Assembly: GCA_963575745.1 (NCBI GenBank) | Contig: CAUYUJ010001370.1 | Location: 447,501-511,500 of the forward strand | Length of the DNA stretch: 64,000 nt | Direction of reading: 5' to 3' | From: Prorocentrum cordatum | Taxonomy: Eukaryota; Sar; Dinophyceae; Prorocentrales; Prorocentraceae | Shown: piece by piece, positions 31,346-41,973 of the stretch | How the letters are laid out: every line of letters begins with the position of its first letter | Numbering within the stretch: position 1 is the first letter of the stretch | The notes under the pieces: model-generated | Seen by the model: the letters and a program-made list of their open reading frames with translations, nothing else | The model's database searches: none | What the model was told of the DNA's origin: nothing | Position numbers and translations under genes: made by a program

Positions 31346-34300
31346 CAAACCATCCTATCTATAGTGTTGGGTCCTCGTTTTGAAGAGACAGCGCCCCGCG
31401 TCAATTCTCTCCTCGCCTCGCATCGCCTCTCCTCTCCTCTCCTCTCCCATGCTTCCTTCTCACTCTTTCTCCGTCCCTCGTCACTCCATCCCCTGCCCTC
31501 TCTGTCTCACCCTCCTCCTCCTGCTTCTCCGCCCTCCTCTCCTCTCCTTACGTCTCCTCTCCTTCCGTCCCCGCCTCGCATACGGGCCTCGACTCGCCTA
31601 GCTCGCCTCGCCCTGTCCGCGTCATATGGTCGCCTCGGCTCGCCCCGAGCGCCAGCAGAGGCTGCCTGCCCGCCGCGCCGCGCGCCGACAGAATAGAGAG
31701 AATAGACAGAGGAGAAGAAGCGGCAGCGAGCTCGGGCGCGAGGATAAGTGAGGAGCGCTAGTAAAGCAGTCAGAAGCGGAGAAGTGCGAGCAAAACCCGA
31801 GGCCGCAAGCGACCGAGAAGGGCCCGTGTATCGCGCCAGGAACGCCAGTCGAAGAGGGACGAGAAGAGAAGAGAAGAGAGGACAAAATAGAGCGGGGGTT
31901 GGAGGAGAACGCAGCGAAGGAGAAGTAGCGCGCCACGCAGGACGAGCAGAGAAGAGAGGGGAGGGAGGTAGAGGCGCCGAGAGGAATCGCTAGAGCACCA
32001 GGGACGCCCCCGAAGGCCCGCCAGACGCGCCGTAAATACCGGAGCAGAGACGCGCCGCGCCGCGCCGGCCGTCCTTCTGTCTCCTTCTCCTCCTCTCCTC
32101 GCGCTTCCTCTCCTCTCATGCTCCTCTCCTTATCTCCTCCTTCCGCTCCCCTCTCCCCTCTCTCCTCTCCCTCTTCCCCCCACCCCCCCTCTATACTTCT
32201 CCCTTCTACTCGCTCTCTCTTCTCCTCTCCTCTCCTCTCCTATCCTCTCCTCTCTCCTCTTCTCCTCTCCTTCTCCTCTCCTTCCTTCCTCTCCTCTCCC
32301 TCTCCTCTCTCTCCTCTCCTCTCCTTCTCCTCTCCTCTCCTACTCCTCTCCTCCTCCTCCTCCTCCTCCTCCTCCCACTCCTCCCTCTTCCCATCCGCCT
32401 TGTCACCTCCCTGCGTTCCACCCACCCAGGACAGCGTTCCGTGGAGCATAGGGAGCTCCACCGACGACTCCAGTGGCACAGGCCGCATGCGTCACCGCCA
32501 CCCAGGACAGCGTTTCGTGGCCCCACATGGAGCTCCACCGAAGGCTCCAGTGGCACAGGCCGCATGCGCCAACGCCACCCAGAACAGCGTTTCGTGGCCC
32601 CATGGGGAGCTCCACCGACGGCTCCAGTGGCACAGGCCGCACGCGTCAACGCCACCCAGGACAGCGTTTCGTGGCCACACAGGGAGCTCCACCGAACACT
32701 CCAGTGGCACAGGCCGCATGCGCCAACGCCACCCAGGACAGCGCTCCGTGGCCCCACAGGGAGCTCCACCGAAGGCTCCAGTGGCACAGGCAGCATGCGC
32801 CAACGCCACCCAGGACAGCGCTCCGTGGCCCCACAGGGAGCTCCACCGAAGGCTCCAGTGGCACAGGCCGCATGCGTCAACGCCACCCAGGACAGCGCTC
32901 CGTGGCCCCACAGGGAGCTCCACCGAATGCTCCAGTGGCACAGGCCGCATGCGTCACCGCAACCCAGGAAAGCGTTTCGTGGCCCCATGGGGAGCTCCAC
33001 CGAAGGCTCCAGTGGCACAGACCGCATGCGTCAACGCCACCCAGGACAGCGTTTCGTGGCCCCACATGGAGCTCCACCGAAGGCTCCAGTGGCACAGGCC
33101 GCATGCGTCAACGCCACCCAGGACAGCGTTTCGTGGCCCCATGGGGAGCTCCATCGAAGGCTCCAGTGGCACAGGCCGCATGCGTCAACGCCACCCAGGA
33201 CAGCGTTTCGTGGCCCCACAGGAAGCTCCACCGAAGGCTCGAGTGGCACAGGCCGCATGCGTCAACGCCACGCACAACAGCGTTTTGTGGCCCCACAGGG
33301 AGCTCCACCGAACACTCCAGGGGCACAGGCCGCATGCGCCAACGTCACCCAGGGCAGCGTTTCGTGGCCCCACAGGGAGCTCCACCGAAGGCTCCAGTGG
33401 CACAGGCCGCATGCGCCAACGCCACCCAGAACAGCGCTCCGTGGCCCCACAGGAAGCTCCAGCGAAGGCTCCAGTGGCACAGGCCGCATGCGTCACCGCC
33501 ACCCAGGACAGCGCTCCGTGGCCCCACAGGGAGCTCCACCGAAGAGTCCAGTGGAACAGGCCGCATGCGTCAACGCCACCCAGGACAGCGCTCCGTGGCC
33601 CCACAGGGAGCTCCACCGAAGGCTCCAGTGGCACAGACCGCATGCGTCAACGCCACCCAGGACAGCGCTCCGTGGCCCCCACAGGGAGCTCCGCCGAAGG
33701 CTCCTTTGGCACAGGCCGCATGCGTCACCGCCACCCAGGACAGCGTTTCGTGGTCCCACAGGGAGCTCTTCCGAAGGCTCCAGTGGCTTAAGCCGCATGC
33801 GTCAACGCCACCCAGGACAGCGTTCCGTGGCCCATACAGAGCTCCACCGAAGGCTCCAGTGGCACAGGCCGCATGCGTCAACGTCACCCAGGACAGCGTT
33901 TCGTGGCCCCATGGGGAGCTCCACCGAAGGCTCCAGTGGCACAGGGCGCATGCGCCAACGCCACCCAGGACAGCGTGCCGTGGCCCCATAGGGAGCCCCA
34001 CCGACGGCTCCAGTGGCACAGGCCGCATGCGTCAACGCCACAAGGACAGCTTTTCGTGGCCACACAGGGAGCTCCACCGAAGGCTCTAGTGGCACAGGCC
34101 GCATGCGTCAACGTCACCCAGGACAACGTTTCGTGGCCCCACAGGCAGCTCCACCGAAGGCTCCAGTGGCACAGGCCGCATGCGTCAACGCCACCCAGGA
34201 CAGCGTTTCGTGGCCCCATGGGGAGCTCCACCGAAGGCTCCAGTGGCACAGGCCGCATGCGTCAACGCCACCGAGGACAGCGCTCCGTGGCCCCACAGGG

Positions 34301-34765
34301 AGCTCCACCGAACACTCCAGTGGCACAGGCCGCATGCGCCAACGCCACCCAGGGCAGCGTTTTGTGGCCCCACAGGGAGCTCCACCGAAGGCTCCAGTGG
34401 CACAGGCCGCATGCGCCAACGCCACCCAGGACAGCGCTCCGTGGCCCCACAGGGAGCTCCACCGAAGGCTCCAGTGGCACAGGCCGCATGCGTCATCGCC
34501 ACCCAGGACAGCGCTCCGTGGCCCCACAGGGAGCTCCACCGAAGGCTCGAGTGGCTCAAGCCGCATGCGTCACCGCCACCCAGGACAGCGTTTCGTGGCC
34601 CCACAGGGAGCTCCACCGAAGGCTCCAGTGGCACAGGCCGCATGCGTCAACGCCACCCAGGACATTGTATTGTGGCCCCACAAGGGGCTCCACCGAAACC
34701 GGTACCCACAATGCGGTATTCGCGACTGCATATGGTTGGGTCCTTCGTCAGGTTAATTTTGATGC
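31346..34765. repeat. minisatellite cassette, third genomic copy (77-bp variant)
   Basis: Head TTTCCAAACCATCCTATCTA at 31342, a long CTCTC-rich stretch with a GA-rich interruption (31690-32060), then about 29 units of a 77-bp repeat (32420-34690), then the tail GCATATGGTTGGGTCCTTCG and CAGGTTAATTTT at 34730-34760. Unlike the other two copies it has no visible family A ends. Confidence 0.9.
32420..34690. repeat. 77-bp minisatellite
   Basis: Unit holds ACGCCACCCAGGACAGCG, then TTTCGTGGCCCCACAGGGAG, CTCCACCGAAGGCTCCAGTG and GCACAGGCCGCATGCGTCA. The last 60 bp match the core of the 90-bp unit; only the linker differs (16 bp against 29 bp). No stop codon occurs in any forward frame, so all three show frames of 516-557 codons, which are artefacts. 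Confidence 0.98.
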
Positions 34766-35214
34766 TTGGATCCCAGAGGTTTGGACCACTTCCTCGGGGC
34801 AGTTTTTTTTGTCCCAGGTAGTTTTTTGACGCTCCCGAGGCCCGGCGAGGGCCTTCAGAGGCCCAAATCTGCCCAATTCCAGCCGCTCCAATTTTTTTGG
34901 CGTGTCGGATCGCTGTGGGCGGGAGGAATCAGCAGGGGGGGGAGGGGATCGGATCGGCTCGGCGTTCCACGAAGGAGGGGTCCACCAACCCCTGCTGCCG
35001 GGCGAGCGCCGAGCCCCTTTTGGGAGGCCTGACGGTCGAGGTTGGCCCCCCAAAGAGGGGCCAGGAGAAGCTCAGGGATCGAAGCCCTGAGAACAGTTCC
35101 GAGACAGAAGCTATCTGGTGATCGTTTTCTCAGTCATCGTTTTGCCGATCGGCGCGGGCCCTCGCCCCCCCCTGCCCCCCCAGGGAGTAGATTTGAAAGA
35201 GCGTGTTCTACCGC
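34766..35214. other. unique sequence, no recognised gene
   Basis: Nothing recognised on either strand. Confidence 0.4.
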
Positions 35215-36014
35215 TGCTGGCGGAAATCCGGGGGGGGTCACTACCGGTTCGAACCCCTCCCCCCCCCCCCCCATCATGAAAAGGGGGGGGGGTCACTACC
35301 GGTTCGAACCCCTCCCCCCCCCCCCCTCGAAAACCGGGGGGTCACTACCGGTTCGACCCCCCCCCCCCTCGAAAACCGAGTGGGGGTGCGGACAGTGGTG
35401 GGGACGGTGTTGGTGGGGACAGTGGTGAGGGGATAGCGGGACAGTGGTGGGGACAGTGGGACAGTGGGACAGTGGTGGGGACGGTAGTGGTGGGGACAGT
35501 GGTGGGGACAATGGTGGGAACAGGGGGGACAGTGGACAGTGGTGGGAACGGTGGTGGTGGGGACAGTGGTGTGGGGACAGTGGGAATGAGGTGGAAACAC
35601 TGGGACAGTGGAGGGTACAATGGTGGTGGGGACACTGGTAAAGGCGGTGGCGAGGACGGCGGTGGGACAATGGGACAGAGGTACAGTGGGGACAGTGGTG
35701 GGGACAGTGGGGACAGTGGTGGGAACAGTGGGACAGCTCAGTGGGACAGCGGAGGAGTCAGTGGGACAGTGGGGACAGTGGGGATAGGCAGTGGTTGGGT
35801 CCGTGGAGACAGTGGGGAGAGTGGAACCGTGGTGGGAACAGTGGTGGGAACAGTGGGGACAGTGCGACAGTGGTGGGGGCACTGGTGGGGACAATAGGGA
35901 CGGTGGTGGAACCAGTGGGGACAGTGGTGGTGAGGACAGTGGTGCTGGGAACACCAGTGGGGGATGTGATGCGGACGGTGGTGGGGACCGGGAGTCGTTT
36001 GCTGGCGGTGAGTA

Positions 36015-36051
<37 letters not shown>

Positions 36052-36310
36052 GCGAACCGGTAGTGGCCCCCCCAGTTCCGGATACCGGAGAGGGGGGGGG
36101 GCGGGGTTCGACCGGTAGTGACCCCCCGGTTTTCGAAGGGGAGGGGGGGGGGGGGGGGAGGGGTTAGGGAGGGGGGGGTTTTGAGGGGGAGGGGGGTTTT
36201 GCCGGGGGGGGAGGGGGGGGGGGGGGGGACCCGGGGGGGGGGAGGGGGGGGGTGGGGGGGGGTTAACGGGGGGGGGGGGGACCGGGGGGGGGGGACCCCC
36301 GGGTTCCGGA
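35215..36310. repeat. GGGGACAGTGGT array between inverted GTCACTACCGGTTCGA units
   Basis: Three left units of GGGGGGTCACTACCGGTTCG with C-runs (35230-35370), then about 600 bp of GGGGACAGTGGTG repeats (35390-35990), then two right units in inverted orientation (36051-36140), including CGACCGGTAGTGACCCCCC. A 34-nt G homopolymer lies at 36017-36050 and further long G-runs extend to 36300. Confidence 0.9.
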
Positions 36311-36371
36311 GGAAAAGGTTGGCAATTTTCCACAGTAAAGCGGCGGTGGATCACGCTCTCTCGTAGATTTA

Positions 36372-36534
36372 CGTCGGGCGTGTTCCTCTACAGGGGGAAC
36401 ATACAAAAAATAGTCAAACAATACTATGTGACAGATTGTTATAACTATTTTTGGATATTGTTTGACTTCTTTGTTTTTGTTGTTGCTATTTTCCATTTCT
36501 CGTCCAATATCCGCCCGTGACGGGACATGCCCGA
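36372..36534 (+). mobile_element. family A MITE (A4)
   Basis: 163 bp bounded by TA. Left CGTCGGGCGTGTTCCTCTAC, right the complement of GGTCGGGCATGTCCCGTCAC. Interior A/T-rich with a CAAAAAATAGTCAAAC motif shared with A8. Non-coding. Confidence 0.8.
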
Positions 36535-36941
36535 CCTAAGAGTAGATCTTGGCTGGTTTTGGCATGGAGCGAGTGGAGTCTCCCCCAGAGCCTGTTGCAA
36601 ACAGACGCACTACGCAGAGGTCTGGAGTCAGACCCGCCCTTCTCCCCCCTCCTTTCCGCCCAATGCGGCCGAATAAGAAAACGTTCACAAGGACGCATCA
36701 CCCTGGCGAAAAACCCAACCCTGCATTAGGGATGATGCGTGTGATGAGCGTGCCGAAATGGACCCGAGTCACCATGATGGGGCCTCGGGCGGACGCGGCC
36801 ACTGGGGCCACGAAGCGGTGGTGTACGACGACGATGACGACGATGAGGATGATATTGATTACGAGGCTGAGGAAGAGGAGAGGAGAAATGATCGGGATGA
36901 GGTGGAGGAGGAGGAGGGGGAGGAGGAGGAGGAGGAGGAGG
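36535..36941. other. unique sequence ending in a GGA tract
   Basis: No gene recognised. 36899-36941 is (GGA)n that directly abuts the spliced-leader relict. Confidence 0.5.
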
Positions 36942-36963
36942 TCCGTAGCTATTTTGGCTCAAG
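36942..36963 (+). other. relict dinoflagellate spliced leader
   Basis: 22 nt starting TCCGTAGCTATTTT, differing from the canonical leader only by C to T at position 9. It directly follows (GGA)n and stands 167 nt before the ORF1 ATG, the position expected for a spliced mRNA 5' end. Confidence 0.9.
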
Positions 36964-37130
36964 GTTCAAATTCCTTGTCGCGGGAATTATAACCGAGGTT
37001 TCCGCCGCAGTGCGACAACCATCAGGGGGACGCCCGACGTATACGTTCTCGCCCTCAAGACGTGCGCCAATGCACGCTGTCTCTCAGTCGCGTCTGCTCT
37101 GTCGCAGTTTGCGCGCCTCGCAGAGCTGCC

Positions 37131-37856
37131 ATGTTGCATGGGATTCCCCAGAGCGAGGATGAGAGACGACGCCTCGCCGAAGCGATCGAGGACGCACCCA
37201 CCTTCAACAGTCAAGAAGGACGGCGTCACAGGCCTCGTGGCGGGAATGAACATGATGATATTCGTGCTGCTTTGGACGGGCATAGTTCTACCATGGGGAA
37301 TGCATTGCGAGCAATGCAAGCCCAGCTGCAGAGTTTTCCAGGAACTTTCGGAGGCATGTCCAACACCGTGTCGTCCAGCTTGGACGCCATCCAGGGGAAG
37401 GTCGAGGGTCGATTGTGCCAAGTCGAGAGCAGGCTGGAGGAGCAGGCCAGAGACATCGTGGAGCTCATGCAAGTCGTGCACACCCTGCGCCACACGATCG
37501 GCGGCATCCAGGAGGAAAGACCGCCGCCAAAGCCTGTGGACACATCAGTCACCACAGAGATCGGCACGACCATCCTCTCGATTCGCTCGAAGGGAGCCTT
37601 GCCTAAACAATCGGCCACATCAACGCATTTGGCCAGATCCTCGGGAAGAACAACATCGGGCCCCAGGACTTCATCATGGAAGGGGGGCCTGCAGCCAGGC
37701 GTTTCTCTTTGCGCATTGGTGGGGGCAGAGGGTTTGCAGAAAGAAAGGTGTTACATATCCCTGGGAGCTTCAGATCGGCCGAAATGGTACGTGGGAGAGG
37801 TTTTAAACAACCGATGTGGATGGGCAGGTTCAGGAAATATTCTTGGCCAGCGATAG
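37131..37856 (+). CDS. LINE ORF1-like coiled-coil protein
   Basis: ATG at 37131 is the first in frame after the leader and gives about 241 codons. The N-terminus is polar (MLHGIPQSEDERRRLAEAIE). Residues about 45-125 are helical with heptad-like spacing: MGNALRAMQAQLQSF, then SSLDAIQGKVEGRLCQVESR and LEEQARDIVELMQVV, consistent with a coiled coil as in LINE ORF1 proteins. After about residue 160 the frame turns into Ser/Thr/Gly-rich sequence, while the neighbouring frame reads more naturally, so a frameshift near 37600 is likely. Role inferred: RNA-binding particle protein of the element. Confidence 0.55.
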   Translation: MLHGIPQSEDERRRLAEAIEDAPTFNSQEGRRHRPRGGNEHDDIRAALDGHSSTMGNALRAMQAQLQSFPGTFGGMSNTVSSSLDAIQGKVEGRLCQVESRLEEQARDIVELMQVVHTLRHTIGGIQEERPPPKPVDTSVTTEIGTTILSIRSKGALPKQSATSTHLARSSGRTTSGPRTSSWKGGLQPGVSLCALVGAEGLQKERCYISLGASDRPKWYVGEVLNNRCGWAGSGNILGQR

Positions 37857-38545
37857 GAATCCACAGACGGTTCGCAGGGAATTACATATCAGAAAGAGGC
37901 GAGCGATTCTTGCAGAAGCCTATCCCCACATCAAGACGTCCGGGGGCAAACCAGAATGATCACTCAGCCACATGTGGAAGCCGTCTGTTCGAGCTGAAGC
38001 TCCCCTTTCTTTTTTGCACGTGCCAACTCTTGAAGCCGCAGGTGTGGACATTCGTGTCATGCGCCCTCGTCTTGCCCCCGCCTTCGCCACCTCGGCAGAG
38101 ATCGTCAAATTACATTCTCTTCGCCCGATGGCGGAAGAAGTACCAGGTCTGGAAGCTAACTCCTGCCAGATGGAACCCTCGAGCTTTGTTTCGTCATCTT
38201 CCCCCTGTTCGCGGCCGAAAGATTCGCGCCCTTCGCTCCCTTCATGGCAGCGTTCGCAATTTCGAGCTATCTCGGGAGCAGAAACGACATGCCGCCTCAC
38301 ACAGCGATCGCGCGAAAGCCTGCCCCAAGTCCTGCCTCGCGGTGGTGGCGGGGGATTTCAACTTTTTCCGACCAGCTGCCGATCGTGATGAGGGAAGGGG
38401 GCGGTACGTGGAGGAGAGGGGCGGCCAGGAGGGGCGAGGCGCAGCACGGCAACATCGAGAGCCAGAACAGCAACGCAGAGGGCCATATCATATACACAGA
38501 GGGCCAGAACAGCAACACAGAGGGCCAGCGCATAGACATAGATAG
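37849..38545 (+). pseudogene. LINE endonuclease (EEP family) remnant
   Basis: A frame from about 37849 holds QTVRRELHIRKRRAILAEAY, typical of the region before the endonuclease. The endonuclease C-terminal half is readable: RALRSLHGSVRNFELS, then LAVVAGDFNFF at 38336-38368, where GDFN is the EEP motif. The N-terminal catalytic part is not readable in one frame. Internal stop at about 37954. Confidence 0.7.
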
Positions 38546-38589
38546 CCAGAGCAGCAACACAGATAGCCATCACATACATTACGTTAGAG

Positions 38590-40463
38590 CGTGCAGGAGG
38601 GGTCAGGACGGGGATTGGATGGCCGGCGACCACGCGCCCGCGGTGGTAACGGCCCCCGGCAGCATCCCGCGAGGTTCTCGGGGGAGTTTTGAGAGAATTC
38701 CCAGGAATGTGTATGGGCGCCCGAAGTGTGCGGAGTTTTTGAACGAGGTTTCAGAGTTTCCTGGCGTCGAGGAGCTTCCCCCGCCTCTCGCCGTGGACTT
38801 CGGCGCGAAAATGATGAGGGAAGCTGTGGGGGCCGCGCGTGGCGCTTTGCTGGGGAGCTCGCCTGATAGTTTCTTCTCGAAGCGCATGAGTACGAAGTCA
38901 GTGACCCGTGCGATGCGGAGGCAAGATTTGGTTTCAGCAGAGAAGATCGGGTCGAACAGTAAATTTGGAAGGGGCCGTCCCCTGATCGACGCCCTCGAGA
39001 GGAGCGCGCGGCTCGCTGGCCCGATAGAGTTTGCCGCGACCGCGGATGCGATCCAACCGGCGATGAGCCAACGAGGAGAAGCCCGATTAAGGCGAGCAGT
39101 GAATGACGCGACGAACGACGCGACCCGAGCGAAACTTCGACGACGCATGAAAGTATGCGACGTGGCAAGCTCTGGTCACCTTTCGACAAGAGGACGTCGC
39201 TGAAAGGGATCCGCGTCGACGGCGGGGCCGTCGCGAGGGATCCCGCCGAGGCCCTGCAGCTGCCGGGCCAGCGCCGGGCGCGGGGCCGTCGCATGGGGGC
39301 CCCGCCGAGGTCCCGCAGCTGCTCGGCCAGCGCTGGGGCGCGGTCTTCGGCGCGAGAAAAACGCGCATGCGCGGGGCATCTCCGTATATCTTGATGAGTA
39401 TGTCCCCCGCGCTTGTCTGCAGGATCTTCCTCCGCCCGCCCTCCTCGGCTTAGCGAAGCACGTGGGGCGTCTTCGCGATGGCGCCCCAGGGCCCGATGGC
39501 TTTGTGCATTCGGCGTGGGTCAACAGTCCGATGGGTCTCAAGCTCCTCGACGAGGCTCTGTGGTGGGCTTTCCAGGGGGGTGCTTTGTTCAGGGGCTTCA
39601 GCGGCATGGGGGGGGGGGGGGGGGGGCGTTCCTGGTCAAAGGTAGTTCGGAGCGTCGTCCAGACGAGGTTCTCAGAGGAGCTTCAGGGACTTGGTGCCTT
39701 GGGCTGAAGCAAACAAGTACTGCGCTATTGGCGGGGCTTGTCGCGCCCCGCCTGAGCAAGCCGCTGAGCGCCTTCCTTGACTGTGAGCAGCGCGGGTTCG
39801 TTCAAGGAAGGTGCGTCGGGGTCAACATGCCGGGCTTGGATGCTAGGGTAAGGATGGCAAGCGTGCAGCCCGCAGCCGCTTTGGCCCTGCCAGTGCAGTG
39901 CACCTTCGACTACGGGCAGGCCTTGCCATCGGTGGCTCGCCCGTGGATCTTCCAAGTTTGGAGCGATCATCATTGCCCGGGCCTGTGGAGGCAATTCAGA
40001 GATATTTTCTCTGGAGTGGCAAGTTACGGCGTTCGCGGACGGGGATCAAAATCTGCGTTCGCGGTGCCGCGCGGTATACTGCAGGGGTGCTCTGGAAGCG
40101 GAGCGTTTTGCGCAGTGTGCAGCCGCCCGTTCATGAGCGAGTTTCGCGAAGTACTTCAAGCCAGAGGTCCAGAGCGTTTAATTGCCCGCAGTTCGCGCGT
40201 GCGCGGGCGACGTAGGTGCAGCGGTTACGGCGCTCAGGCAGCTGGTGGCGTTGCAGCAGGTGTTCGACAACAGTGGGCGGCTAGCTGCTCTCCAACTGAA
40301 AGCCTGCGAGCGCTTCTTAGTGCCCCTCGCGGGCCCCTTCTCTGAAATTGTAGAACAGCGGTGCAGGGTGTGGCGTGAGAATCGCACCCCCGAGCGGCGT
40401 GATTTTCGCATCGTGGGTCTGGTTACTTACCGTGGAGTTTTCCTGGGGCCCGAGGCCCCCTGA
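38590..40463 (+). pseudogene. LINE reverse transcriptase, inactivated
   Basis: A helical linker (38590-39180) precedes WSPFDKR and KGIRVDGG at 39170-39230. The RT N-terminus reads LRDGAPGPDGFVHSAWVNSP (39471-39530) and WAFQGGALFRGF. After a frameshift near 39695: LGLKQTSTALLAGLVAPRLS, CEQRGFVQGR, motif A TFDYGQALPSVARPWI with its Asp, and motif B RGILQGCSGSG (about 40075). A second frameshift near 40190 leads to motif C, which reads ACAGDVGAA where ACADD is expected, so one catalytic Asp is Gly. Thumb-like sequence (LKACERFLVPLAG) runs to a stop at 40463. Confidence 0.85.
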
Positions 40464-41300
40464 GGCCTGGGAGGCCCCCTGGAAAAGAGGGCCACTTGTG
40501 CGGCCCAGATTGCCGGGGCCAGCTCTCCGACGGCCGTAGCTGAATATCTGTATTATACAAGAGCCATGCCAACCCTCTCTTATGTTGTGCAGTTTTCGGC
40601 GCGGTTTTTCACGATTCCATCCATCCCCTCTTTCCCTCGCCTGGAGCATGCCTCCCTCGCCTCGCTGTTCTCGCTCCCATCGCTGTGTCTGTCCAGATCG
40701 TCTTCATGATCTCTGAGAAATTGGGAAGGCCCGAAGCTAAGCAGTATTGAATCTCTCTGTGCTGCCACGCTGGTGAGATCAGCGACCAGCACGTTTGCTG
40801 AATGGCGGGCGATCTTTCAGATGCTGGAGAGTGAAGCTGAGAGGTTGCCTCTCTCTCTCTCTCTCCCTCCCAGAAATTGCCAGCGGAAGACGGTGCCCAA
40901 CCTTTGGAAGTCAGCAGCCTTCGGCCAGGATCTACGGGGCGCTGCCGGTGGCTTTACCAACTCACCACCATAAGGAAGCAGGAGCGCAGGCTCTGAAGGA
41001 GGCTGAGCGGATCCTGGCTGAGCGTGGGCAGAGCACCAATCCCCCGAAGCGTTTGATGCTCCAGGGAACGATTCTAAGAGCCTTTGAGACCGAAGTATTG
41101 CCTGCCTTTTCCCTAGGGATTGGTGCGACAGGTGGTGTAGGTTTTTTTTGGGAACATTCCGTTTATTTGAGGAACTATTGGCTAGCAGTGAAGAAAGTCA
41201 TGCTGGATCTCCGGCCCGCGTGGCGGCACGCCGTTTGAAGATCGCTGGGCGGTGCGTGTACAACTTCGTTTCCTGCTTGTCCCTTCCGTCGCCTTGGTGT
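40464..41300 (+). pseudogene. LINE post-RT region
   Basis: Pieces of the usual downstream part are readable in changing frames: EYLYYTRAMPTLSYVVQFSA at 40542-40602, then ATLVRSATSTFAEWRAIFQ at 40766-40822, and ARVAARRLKIAG at about 41214-41250, where the expected text is an R-R-L-K-x-(I/L)-A-G motif. No zinc-binding C-terminus remains. Confidence 0.6.
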
Positions 41301-41461
41301 CCTCTCCCCCTCCGCGTCCTCTCAGCTCCTTCCGTGTGCTGTTTATATGTTGTTCATCCGTCTTGCTCATCTCTCCATCAAGCGCTGAAGCAGAGCTGGC
41401 GATTCCAGCAGTTCAAGCACAATTTGATCGTAGGCCAGCCGCGGCGCGCCTCGGGGACGTG

Positions 41462-41950
<489 letters not shown>

Positions 41951-41951
41951 A

Positions 41952-41973
41952 TCCGTATCCATTTTGGCTCAGG
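41952..41973 (+). other. divergent spliced-leader relict
   Basis: TCCGTATCCATTTTGGCTCA plus GG, two substitutions from the 22-nt leader (G to T at position 7, A to G at position 21). It follows a GGA tract, like the copy at 36942. Confidence 0.7.

Larger units (their letters stand above)
36942..41300 (+). mobile_element. degenerate non-LTR retrotransposon (LINE) beginning at a spliced leader
   Basis: Order on the plus strand: spliced-leader relict, 167-nt leader, ORF1 with coiled coil, endonuclease remnant ending in the GDFN motif, reverse transcriptase, and the post-RT region. Frameshifts and stops break every part after ORF1. The layout and wording (APGPDG, FDYGQALPSV, LQGC) match the LINE type common in dinoflagellates. 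No poly(A) tail is evident; the 3' limit is approximate because a GGA/GAT tract follows. Confidence 0.85.

Noticed and set aside
32118-34089. Forward frames of 516-557 codons
   Set aside because: All three frames are open because the 77-bp unit lacks stops. The peptides repeat every 77 residues and the arrays have no start context or flanking coding sequence.
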